This document shows, piece after piece, positions 1 to 6,619 of a stretch of 17,567 nt of DNA (positions are counted from its first letter, which is position 1; the number at the start of each line of letters is the position of its first letter). Origin of the DNA: Thermoplasmata archaeon (GTDB taxonomy: Archaea > Thermoplasmatota > Thermoplasmata > SG8-5); contig JAUSPR010000188.1 in the NCBI GenBank assembly GCA_030655715.1, positions 1 through 17,567 on the forward strand, given 5' to 3'. The notes beneath the pieces are model-generated. The model did no database searches, was not told the origin of the DNA, and worked only from the letters and a program-made list of their open reading frames with translations. The position numbers and the translations under genes are program-made.

Positions 1-39
1 GTGATTACAATATTCGTTTCTATACTGCATAAATGCCGA

Positions 40-231
40 GAACGCTCAGACCTTCAGGGCTGAGATGAATCGGCACAAGCAGTAAAAACGTGGAAGACCG
101 CCATGCACCGTGCAGATTTTTGCACATGGAATCAAAGCTAATAAGCTTTGATAAGTTAGGTGCATGGCCTACGCACGTAAACTTCCAGCCCTGGCAACAA
201 ACGCCAGCTCCTTTAGGGGCTGGTAGTTTAC
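40..231 (+). repeat. Structured non-coding repeat, copy 1 (IS200/IS605 right-end or omega-RNA-like)
   Basis: This is a non-coding block with a counterpart at about 11991-12191. Its last 55 bases (177-231) match 12137-12191 at all but one position. Visible stems are: hairpin a, CTCAG 45-49 with CTGAG 60-64; a closing stem, GCCATGCACC 100-109 with GGTGCATGGC 159-168; inside it hairpin b, GTGCA 110-114 with TGCAC 121-125, and hairpin c, ATCAAAGC 131-138 with GCTTTGAT 145-152. The 3' part can fold as GTAAACT 177-183 with AGTTTAC 225-231 enclosing CCAGCCC 185-191 with GGGCTGG 217-223, or alternatively as a short CCAGCTCC/GGGGCTGG hairpin with a TTTA loop. A TTTA-loop hairpin followed by TAGTTTAC resembles right ends of IS200/IS605-family elements, which overlap the TnpB guide RNA. 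No transposase is visible, so this would be a non-autonomous or solo copy. The repeat and its folding are directly seen; the family assignment is tentative. Confidence 0.6.
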
Positions 232-240
232 ACAAGATAC

Positions 241-277
241 TTTAATGTAATATTACTATTATAATCCGGCTGAAGCT
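241..277 (+). promoter_or_regulatory. AT-rich probable promoter of the winged-helix regulator
   Basis: The 46 bases between the end of repeat copy 1 and the regulator start are strongly AT-rich (TTTAATG near 241, then TAATATTACTATTATAAT). This suits an archaeal TATA region with a very short or absent leader. No clear Shine-Dalgarno motif precedes the ATG at 278. The exact TATA element cannot be fixed by eye. Confidence 0.3.
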
Positions 278-1357
278 ATGTCAGAAAACAATCATCCATT
301 ATCTCGGAATGAACAGACCGTTTTATATCACATGGTAAGGTACCCAGATATTTCAGACCAGGATATTTACGAACGTATCAAAATGAAACAATCTACATAT
401 TCTACAATTAAAAAGAAACTTAGAGAGGAGGGTTATTATCATGATACCTACACCCCTATTTTACAGCACCTGGGATGTGAGTTGTTTGTATTATGGTATG
501 TGACCTTGAACAGGAAGACGCGCACGCATGACCGCCTTGCACTTACCAGGGATAACCTGCTTGCTGCAACCGATGTATTCACCGTGGTGAGCGAGTCTAA
601 TCAGGCGATTATTCTCTCTATCTCGAAGAATATAGCGGATTTTGTCAAGACCTCCGACCGCCTTGTTCATTTGTACGAAAAACATGATTTCCTCGAGAGC
701 ATTCATTACGTCCAGTTCCCATTCGATGTATCTGCGGTCTTCAGCTTCTTTGACTTCGCACCATTGCTGAACCGTATTTTCCAGATCGAGCCGATAGAGG
801 ATAGCATAGGGGATGTGGACATCACATCCGACAGGGTACAATGCAAGGTGAAATATGTCCAGATGAACGAACTGGAGAAGAACGTGTATTTGGGCCTGAT
901 AAAATTTCCGGAACTGTCTGATTCTATCCTCAGCGAGAAACTGGGCTGCTCGCGCCAGGTGCTCACCCGCATCAAATACAGATTCCTCGAAGAGAAGTTG
1001 ATTAAAAAGCGAAGGGTCGTAAACCTGGAGAAGCTGGGCTTCAAGATTTTGTCCGTGATACACACAAAGTACAATCCGTTAAAGCCTCTGCATGAGAGGC
1101 AGATATGCGTGCAGAATACCATGATGCACCAGACACCAATATTCAGCATTGGCAGGTATCCAGAGAGCGTGATGCTGGTCGCGTTCAGGAATTTCGAAGA
1201 ATATAAGCACTTGCACAATGAATATGTGAGTTTTTGTGCTGAACGGGACATAATAAGAGGCGATCCAGTCACATTTAATTTATCCATACCACGCATCCAT
1301 GAGATAAAATGGCTTGTGTATGAGCCCATGGTTAGAAAACTGCTGGACGAATTATAA
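278..1357 (+). CDS. Two-module winged-helix (Lrp/AsnC-like) transcriptional regulator
   Basis: This 359-residue protein is an internal duplication. Residues 8-80 (a winged helix followed by a strand-rich segment) align with residues 196-270: both share the pattern E-x-x-V-(L/Y)-x-x-(M/L)-(V/I)-(R/K)-(Y/F)-P-(D/E)-(I/L)-S-D, an HTH-like stretch (IYERIKMKQSTYSTIKKKL in the first, LSEKLGCSRQVLTRIKYRF in the second), and a short linker leading into a LG.(E/K) strand. Each half ends in roughly 100 residues that look like a regulatory alpha/beta domain. Paired winged-helix modules of this kind are common in archaeal one-component regulators. The gene converges with malate dehydrogenase with a 10-base gap and lies upstream of the hdr region, so control of the phased TTAACA array at 2346-2406 is an attractive but unproven guess. 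The ATG start lacks a strong ribosome binding site and translation may be leaderless. The DNA-binding role is fairly secure; the effector is unknown. Confidence 0.75.
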   Translation: MSENNHPLSRNEQTVLYHMVRYPDISDQDIYERIKMKQSTYSTIKKKLREEGYYHDTYTPILQHLGCELFVLWYVTLNRKTRTHDRLALTRDNLLAATDVFTVVSESNQAIILSISKNIADFVKTSDRLVHLYEKHDFLESIHYVQFPFDVSAVFSFFDFAPLLNRIFQIEPIEDSIGDVDITSDRVQCKVKYVQMNELEKNVYLGLIKFPELSDSILSEKLGCSRQVLTRIKYRFLEEKLIKKRRVVNLEKLGFKILSVIHTKYNPLKPLHERQICVQNTMMHQTPIFSIGRYPESVMLVAFRNFEEYKHLHNEYVSFCAERDIIRGDPVTFNLSIPRIHEIKWLVYEPMVRKLLDEL

Positions 1358-1367
1358 ATGACCTGAA

Positions 1368-2249
1368 TCAATACCCTACCTTGGAAAGGTGTTCTCGCAA
1401 GGTTCTTGCTGCTTCTTTAAATATTTTCTCTTCTTCGGCAGTCATTATCATTTCCTTGACTTCCTCGACACCGTTCCTCCCCAGGATGATGGGCATACCA
1501 ATACAGACATTTTCCTCTTCCAGATAAACTGAACTCGGAATCATGGTTTTTTCGTCGTTCATGAAAATCCTTGCCATCACAGAAGTGGCATGCGCAGGTG
1601 CATAGAATGTGGCGCCTTTCAGTGCTATGACCTCTCTGCCTGCATCCTTTGTCCTCTCGATGGCTCTTTTGATTCCCTCCTCATCAGGGGCAATCCCTTC
1701 AATCTTCACTGAGCTGGCCAGAGGAACCATGATCTCTCCGTGTTGTCCAACGACAGTCGCTTGTATTTTATCTATATGGGTGTGGAATTCCCTGGAAAGG
1801 AAGAATCTGAAACGGTTAGAATCGACTACACCACCCATGCCGAACACATGGCGTCGGTCAAATCCCGATTCTTTCAGGGCCACATATGTCATGGAATCCA
1901 TGGGGTTGGAAACTATGAGAAGTTTTGAATCCGGTGCATAATGCTTGACCTGTTCTATGACCGATTTCATAATCTTGACGTTGGTGCCCAACAATTGCTC
2001 CCTGGTCATGTCCGGTTTTCTTGCAATTCCCGCAACTATGATGATAAGATCCGAACCGGAAACATCACTGTAGTCGGTTGAGCCGATTACAGGGCAAAGA
2101 CAAGCCTGTCCCAGGTCCAGCTCCTCGCCTTTCACCAGGTTTTCAATAATATCAATCAAAACCAGTTCGTCCACAATACGCTCCTTCGCCACGGAAAAAG
2201 CTATAGTCGAACCCAATCTCCCAGCCCCAATGACAGAAATCTTTGACAT
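1368..2249 (-). CDS. mdh: NAD-dependent malate dehydrogenase (LDH/MDH family)
   Basis: This 293-residue enzyme interconverts malate and oxaloacetate in the cytoplasm. Visible hallmarks are the N-terminal nucleotide loop GAGRLGS, an acidic residue at the end of strand 2 (LVLIDI) that favours NAD, the mobile loop RKPDMTR with Arg at the position that separates malate from lactate dehydrogenases (lactate enzymes have Gln), the Asp/Arg pair in VVDSNRFR, and the catalytic His in GQHGE. Length matches the Archaeoglobus-type enzyme (about 294 residues). The open frame extends 27 codons further upstream, but I chose the internal ATG at 2249: it begins exactly at the nucleotide-binding strand (MSKISVIGAG) and has an AGGT motif upstream. 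The extension would add an implausible Cys-rich hydrophobic leader. It is divergent from the glcD-hdr operon, so malate or oxaloacetate could be metabolically tied to it. Confidence 0.92.
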   Translation of the reverse strand: MSKISVIGAGRLGSTIAFSVAKERIVDELVLIDIIENLVKGEELDLGQACLCPVIGSTDYSDVSGSDLIIIVAGIARKPDMTREQLLGTNVKIMKSVIEQVKHYAPDSKLLIVSNPMDSMTYVALKESGFDRRHVFGMGGVVDSNRFRFFLSREFHTHIDKIQATVVGQHGEIMVPLASSVKIEGIAPDEEGIKRAIERTKDAGREVIALKGATFYAPAHATSVMARIFMNDEKTMIPSSVYLEEENVCIGMPIILGRNGVEEVKEMIMTAEEEKIFKEAARTLREHLSKVGY

Positions 2250-2345
2250 AAATATTACCTGATAATGAATACACCAATTAATACAAATACATATCGAAGA
2301 ACAAGCATAGAATATAATCATTAAGTACATACTTTTTAATAATTT

Positions 2346-2406
2346 TTAACATTTTTGATAAAATCATGGTTTTTGGGAAATTAACAACTCTTAACACAGG
2401 TTAACA
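2346..2406 (+). promoter_or_regulatory. Phased TTAACA motif array (candidate operator)
   Basis: The hexamer TTAACA occurs at 2346-2351, 2381-2386, 2391-2396 and 2401-2406. The last three start exactly 10 bases apart, about one helical turn, so they would face the same side of the DNA. The last one sits in the palindrome GTTAAC (2400-2405). Such spacing is typical of a cooperative regulator or chromatin-protein binding array. It lies between the two divergent promoters. Function is inferred from position and spacing only. Confidence 0.45.
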
Positions 2407-2515
2407 TTTAGATATTTGGTTACATAAAACATAAAAATTGGACATTATTGTGATTTCTAATGAAAATTGATGGACGAACAAAACCTCAGGTAATTGAAAA
2501 ACCAACAGATTCAGC

Positions 2516-2530
2516 CACAAACTTTATATC
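2516..2530 (+). promoter_or_regulatory. BRE/TATA promoter of the glcD-hdr operon
   Basis: TTTATATC at 2523-2530 is a good archaeal TATA box, preceded by the purine/A-rich CACAAA stretch expected of a BRE. Transcription would then begin near 2550-2555, giving a leader of about 20 bases that includes the GAGGGTGAGG ribosome binding site just before the ATG at 2572. Confidence 0.6.
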
Positions 2531-2571
2531 TCTACTTATAGTCATATTTGCCTATATTGAGGGTGAGGCAT

Positions 2572-4011
2572 ATGGTCGAACTGGACATTGAGAAATTAAG
2601 GGAAATTGTAGGTAAGGAGAATGTTTCTGACGATATTGCAGATCTTTATGTCTATTCTTCAGACGCTTCAGTTCATCAGGCAATGCCGTCTGTTGTCGTG
2701 CGGCCTGGAAAAACCGAGGAAGTTCAAGAAATATTGCGATATGCCAACCAGAACAAGATTCCGGTGGTTGCACGAGGCGCAGGCTCGGGTATGTCCGGCC
2801 ACGCGGTTCCCATAGACGGCGGAATTGTCCTGGATATGAAGCGTATGAACCGGATACTGGATATCAGACCTGAAGATCTTCTTGTCAAGGTCGAACCAGG
2901 CGTCATCAATGACGAACTGAACAAGGTTCTCAAGCCCCACAATTTCTTCTTCCCGCCCACGCCATCGTCAGGAAACATATGCACCATCGGTGGCATGATA
3001 GGAACCAATGCCTCTGGCAATCGTGCCGTGAAGTACGGCGGTACAAGGGATGCGGTTCTCGGTCTGAAGGTGGTTCTGGCCAATGGAGACCTCGTGACTC
3101 TTGGCACAAATACGAAAACCGATGCCTCAGGCTATCAGCTGGCACGCCTGATTGTTGGCTCTGAAGGCACCCTGGGCATTGTGGTGGAAGCCACATTACT
3201 AATCTCTCCCCTGCCGAAATTTAAGGCCATGGCTGTGGCGAACTTCGATAAACTTGAAGATGCTGGAAATGCAATATCCAAAGTAATGTCATCTGGCATC
3301 ACACCGTCCATGGTAGAGCTAATGGACAATGTTGCAATAACAGCAGTGAATAAAGCGTTAGGGCTTGGGCTGCCAGATGTTTCTGCAATAATCATATTTG
3401 AGTGCAATGGCATGGTGAAAGAGGCTGTTGATTACGAAATGAACGCAATAACAAAGATATGTGAAGTGCATAATGGCAGCGGCATAAAGATGACAGATGA
3501 TCCAAAGGAGATGGCCAGGATTTATGAAGGTCGTAAGAAACTCTTTCCCTCGCTTTCCAGATTCGGAGACGGGCTTGTTTCCACTTCACTGGCTGACGAT
3601 ATGGCTGTTCCTGTATCCAAGATTGCAATAGCTGTCCATGAAATACACGAAATTGCAAAGCGCAACAATGTAGTAATGAGCGCATACGGGCATTGCGGCT
3701 CTGGCCTGATACATACAAAAATTTTAATGGACCCCACAAAGGAGAGCCAGTGGGAAGATGCTAAGAAAGCCGTGGCTGAGACTTATGAATTCGTTAGGTC
3801 AATTGGCGGAACAACATCCGGCGAGCACGGAATCGCCCTTTCCAAAGCACCGGCCATGAAGCTGGAGAGGAAGGACTCGCTTGAAATGATGAGGGCAATC
3901 AAGAGGGCGCTAGACCCGAATAATATACTCAATCCTCACAAAATGATGGACGCGCCTGATGACTGGACAACTGCGACCCGGCTCAGGTACAATGTGAGAG
4001 GTGGTCAGTGA
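2572..4011 (+). CDS. glcD: FAD-linked 2-hydroxyacid dehydrogenase (GlcD / D-lactate dehydrogenase type)
   Basis: This 479-residue flavoprotein of the GlcD/D-lactate dehydrogenase family oxidises a 2-hydroxyacid (lactate, glycolate, malate or 2-hydroxyglutarate are candidates) and passes electrons to an Fe-S partner. The PCMH-type FAD domain shows VVRPG near 44, GAGSGMSGH (69-77), GTNASGN and GSEGTLG (196-202). The C-terminal FAD-oxidase domain keeps the likely metal ligands in GHCGSGLIH (373-381) and GEHG (417-420), but the usual GDGN core reads GSGL. The C-terminus ends with the family's DPNNILNP motif. A TTG eight codons upstream is open, but the ATG at 2572 has a strong GAGGGTGAGG site 5 bases before it. 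The stop overlaps the next start (TGATG). The neighbouring HdrD/GlcF-like protein is the expected electron acceptor. The exact substrate cannot be read from sequence. Confidence 0.88.
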   Translation: MVELDIEKLREIVGKENVSDDIADLYVYSSDASVHQAMPSVVVRPGKTEEVQEILRYANQNKIPVVARGAGSGMSGHAVPIDGGIVLDMKRMNRILDIRPEDLLVKVEPGVINDELNKVLKPHNFFFPPTPSSGNICTIGGMIGTNASGNRAVKYGGTRDAVLGLKVVLANGDLVTLGTNTKTDASGYQLARLIVGSEGTLGIVVEATLLISPLPKFKAMAVANFDKLEDAGNAISKVMSSGITPSMVELMDNVAITAVNKALGLGLPDVSAIIIFECNGMVKEAVDYEMNAITKICEVHNGSGIKMTDDPKEMARIYEGRKKLFPSLSRFGDGLVSTSLADDMAVPVSKIAIAVHEIHEIAKRNNVVMSAYGHCGSGLIHTKILMDPTKESQWEDAKKAVAETYEFVRSIGGTTSGEHGIALSKAPAMKLERKDSLEMMRAIKRALDPNNILNPHKMMDAPDDWTTATRLRYNVRGGQ

Positions 4012-5069
4012 TGGAAGCCAAGAACCTTAAGAAATTCGAGCAAGAAATGAACACCTGCATTCGCTGTGCTTATTGCTCCGAGGAATGTCCAGTCATTGTT
4101 CAGAAAGGTTGGGACACTGATGGCGCCAGGGGAAAAGTTGCCTTGTCATATGGCCTTTTAAGCGGAGACCTGGAGCCCACCCAGTCAATAGCAGACAAGT
4201 TATTCCAATGCACCCTTTGCAGAAACTGCGAGTCCAAATGCCCATCAGGGGTTGAGGTTTGTGACATCATTACCTCGGCCAGGGCGGACCTTGTTGAGAA
4301 GGGTTATGCCAGCGACATTCATAATACTGTAATCAAGAACATCAAGGAAACCGGCAACATATACGGCGATACAGAAGTGATGGCGCCTCTCCAGGAAGGT
4401 GAGGTTCCGCTGTTCGTAGGTTGCCAGTATCTCTCAAGGCCCAACAAGACAAAAAAATACATCAAGATACTGGAGAAGCTTGGCATCAATGTCAAGGTAG
4501 GGCGAGAAATATGCTGTGGCTTTCCAATGGAGGTGCTGGGTTTCAAAGATGACCTAGAGAAGCATAAAGGACAATTCAAGGTCTTATTTCCCCACAAGGA
4601 AGCTATCACTTTGTGCCCCACATGCACCGTGTTCCTAAGGGTGGGACATGATGTGGACGCAAAACATATTCTCCAGATAATACTGGACAAACTTCCAGAA
4701 GCAAATCTGGATATGAAAGTGACATTCCATGACCCTTGTGATTTCTCTAGAGGATTGAAGATAATTGACGAACCGCGCCAGATACTTGAAAAGCTTGGTG
4801 TGGAGGTCGTAGAAATGAAGAATAATAAGGGCAACTCAAGCTGCTGTGGCGGTGGCGGAGGATTACTGATGTCGGATTCCAAGCTCTCGGACGATATTGC
4901 ACTGGCACGCATCCGTCAGGCCATTGACACGGGCGCCGACACGGTAATCACGACCTGCCCTACCTGCGAAACAGTGCTGAAGAAAGCAGCCACCCAGATA
5001 AAGGAACTCGAAGGAAAGGATATAGTGGTCAGAAACATAGAGGATATTATCTGGAAGGGGCTGAAATAG
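4011..5069 (+). CDS. HdrD/GlcF-like Fe-S oxidoreductase (fused HdrC and HdrB modules)
   Basis: This 352-residue protein has an N-terminal ferredoxin module with two [4Fe-4S] motifs (Cys 16/19/22/26 and 67/70/73/77), followed by two complete CCG domains (Cys 138, 168-169, 202/205 and Cys 243, 278-279, 316/319). CCG domains bind the noncubane clusters that cleave disulfides in HdrB. The layout is that of HdrD, GlcF and LldE/LutA-like partners of flavin dehydrogenases, that is, HdrC fused to HdrB. Its gene overlaps glcD by one base, so the two very probably form one complex. A GTG at 4008 is an alternative start; I prefer ATG 4011 with GAGAGGTGG upstream. No membrane segment is seen, so it is probably soluble. 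Because both CCG motifs are intact, it may act on a disulfide and not merely relay electrons. Confidence 0.85.
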   Translation: MEAKNLKKFEQEMNTCIRCAYCSEECPVIVQKGWDTDGARGKVALSYGLLSGDLEPTQSIADKLFQCTLCRNCESKCPSGVEVCDIITSARADLVEKGYASDIHNTVIKNIKETGNIYGDTEVMAPLQEGEVPLFVGCQYLSRPNKTKKYIKILEKLGINVKVGREICCGFPMEVLGFKDDLEKHKGQFKVLFPHKEAITLCPTCTVFLRVGHDVDAKHILQIILDKLPEANLDMKVTFHDPCDFSRGLKIIDEPRQILEKLGVEVVEMKNNKGNSSCCGGGGGLLMSDSKLSDDIALARIRQAIDTGADTVITTCPTCETVLKKAATQIKELEGKDIVVRNIEDIIWKGLK

Positions 5070-5070
5070 A

Positions 5071-6138
5071 ATGGAAAAAATGCATCTCTTTGACCTTGGA
5101 GAATTGCCATATCAGCAGTCCATGCTGATATTCCATTCCCTTGCCAGGATGAATATCGAAGGTCTTGTACTGGTGTCTCCCCAGAACCCATTCATCAGCA
5201 TAGGTTATTTTCAAAATTTGGAAAAAGAGGTGGACGTCGAGTACTGTAAAAAAAAAGGCCTCCCTATATTCAGGCGTGAAGTGGGCGGCGGTACAGTTTA
5301 TCTTGATAAGGACCAGATATTTTATCACACCATCTGGAACAAGAACAATCCAATATTCCCTAAACGGGTGAGTGACATATACAAATTTCTTTCAGTACCG
5401 CCAATAGAAACTTATGGGGAGTTCGGCATCCAGACCAAGTTCAGGGAAGTGAATGACATAGTCACTACCCAGGGCAGGAAAATTGCTGGGCTTGGCGGTG
5501 CAGACATCGATGATAGTATGGTGTTTGTCGGTTCAATGATGATGGACTTCGATTACGAGACCATGAGCAAAGCCATCAAGGTTCCGGATGAGAAATTCCG
5601 TGACAAGGTGTTCAAGACCATCGAGGAGAATGTCACGACTATGAAGCGGGAATTGGACAGATTGCCGCCCAGGCAGATGATTATCGACGAACTGGTGAAG
5701 CGTTACGAAGCCCAGCTTGGAAAGCTCACTCCGGTGAAATTAACCGATGATATTGTTCAAAAAATGACTGAGTTGGCGGTTTGGTTCAACTCACCCGAAT
5801 TCATGTACCGCAAGACACCCCAAGTCCCGAAAGGCGTAAAAATCAAGGAAGGCGTGGAGCTCATCTACGAGATGTACAAGGCCCAGGGTGGCCTAATCAG
5901 GTCCGCGCAGGAAGTGCAGGATAATAGACTAAATGATATAGACCTGTCTGGCGATTTCAGCCTCTATCCAAAAAGAGAACTGGGAGAGCTTGAATCAGCC
6001 CTCAAGGGCACAGACAGGGAGAAGAACGATATCACCTCGACTATTGAAGGATTCTACGAGGGAACCGAGATTGAAACCCCAGGTGTAAAACCAAAAGATA
6101 TCACAAAGGCCATAATGGGGGCTGGCTCAGATGATTGA
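5071..6138 (+). CDS. lplA: Lipoate-protein ligase (LplA-like, with C-terminal accessory domain)
   Basis: This 355-residue ligase attaches lipoate or octanoate to a carrier lysine through an acyl-AMP intermediate. Family motifs are RREVGGGTVYLD (68-79), where the Arg pair and triple Gly hold the lipoyl-adenylate, NDIV (128-131) and GRKIAGLGGA (135-144) with the essential lysine at about K137. After residue 240 there is a domain like the LplA C-terminal domain (LplB in split archaeal enzymes), so catalytic and accessory parts are fused, as in sLpl(AB) of sHdr clusters. The gene starts one base after the HdrD-like gene and overlaps hdrC by 8 bases, which embeds lipoylation inside an Hdr operon. 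The likely target is the GcvH-like carrier at 12188-12622. A GGAAGGGG stretch upstream supports the start. Octanoate versus lipoate preference cannot be told. Confidence 0.88.
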   Translation: MEKMHLFDLGELPYQQSMLIFHSLARMNIEGLVLVSPQNPFISIGYFQNLEKEVDVEYCKKKGLPIFRREVGGGTVYLDKDQIFYHTIWNKNNPIFPKRVSDIYKFLSVPPIETYGEFGIQTKFREVNDIVTTQGRKIAGLGGADIDDSMVFVGSMMMDFDYETMSKAIKVPDEKFRDKVFKTIEENVTTMKRELDRLPPRQMIIDELVKRYEAQLGKLTPVKLTDDIVQKMTELAVWFNSPEFMYRKTPQVPKGVKIKEGVELIYEMYKAQGGLIRSAQEVQDNRLNDIDLSGDFSLYPKRELGELESALKGTDREKNDITSTIEGFYEGTEIETPGVKPKDITKAIMGAGSDD

Positions 6139-6619
6139 TTCTAGAAAACTTGATCCAAATTTCAAATATGAAGTGGGAGAGGAAATCAGCGGTTCGAACA
6201 TCACCAGATGCTTTACCTGCGGAACATGCACGGCTGGCTGCCCTGTCCGGGACATCGATGATAAGTACAATCCAAGAAAGATACTTCGTATGATTATCCT
6301 TGGCATGAGGGAGGAAGTGCTGAGCAGTGATTTTATTTGGCTGTGCTCCACATGCTATACTTGCTATGACCGATGCCCACAAGGGGTTCATATTACCGAT
6401 ATAATGATGGCACTCAGAAACATCGCAGTGAAGGAGGGCCATATTCATCCATCTTTTAAGGAACAAGCTAGGCTCGTAGGAACCTTTGGCAGGCTTTACG
6501 AGGTGGAGGATTTTGACAATAAAAAAAGACAGAAGATGGGCTTGCCACCTGTCAAGAAGCAATTTGACGATGTGAAAGTTATAATTGATAAAACCAGGGT
6601 AAAGGAGTTTGTCAAATGA
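6131..6619 (+). CDS. hdrC: Heterodisulfide reductase subunit C-like ferredoxin protein
   Basis: This 162-residue protein carries two CxxCxxCxxxCP motifs (Cys 27/30/33/37 and 72/75/78/82), the standard HdrC pattern for two [4Fe-4S] clusters that connect HdrA flavin chemistry to the HdrB active site. Length is within the usual HdrC range, and no transmembrane segment (as in HdrE) or fused domain is seen. It overlaps the ligase by 8 bases and hdrB by 4 bases (ATGA), which implies translational coupling. Family assignment is secure. Whether the partner substrate is CoM-S-S-CoB is doubtful, because no methanogenesis genes are present and a lipoyl carrier is encoded nearby. Confidence 0.9.
   Translation: MIDSRKLDPNFKYEVGEEISGSNITRCFTCGTCTAGCPVRDIDDKYNPRKILRMIILGMREEVLSSDFIWLCSTCYTCYDRCPQGVHITDIMMALRNIAVKEGHIHPSFKEQARLVGTFGRLYEVEDFDNKKRQKMGLPPVKKQFDDVKVIIDKTRVKEFVK

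Larger units (their letters stand above)
2250..2571. promoter_or_regulatory. Divergent intergenic region between mdh and the glcD-hdr operon
   Basis: These 322 bases hold no credible gene. They are AT-rich and must contain both divergent promoters. On the minus strand a TTATATT element (about 2311-2317) could serve mdh. On the plus strand a clear TATA element lies at 2523-2530. In the middle is a series of TTAACA motifs, described separately. The stretch 2410-2515 shows no further structure I can name. Confidence 0.6.

Noticed and set aside
20..235. Minus-strand open frame across repeat copy 1, similar to one across copy 2
   Set aside because: The similarity is explained by the shared repeat. 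The changes between copies follow base-pairing and not codon positions.
491..1063. 190-codon antisense frame within the regulator
   Set aside because: Low-information shadow frame with no motif; the sense frame is clearly the coding one.
2250..2330. Upstream extension of malate dehydrogenase giving a hydrophobic, Cys-rich leader
   Set aside because: The extension is the promoter region read as protein. The ATG at 2249 begins exactly at the nucleotide-binding strand and has an AGGT motif upstream.
2548..2571. TTG start for the GlcD-like gene
   Set aside because: The ATG at 2572 has a strong GAGGGTGAGG site at proper distance; the TTG has none and lies next to the expected transcription start.
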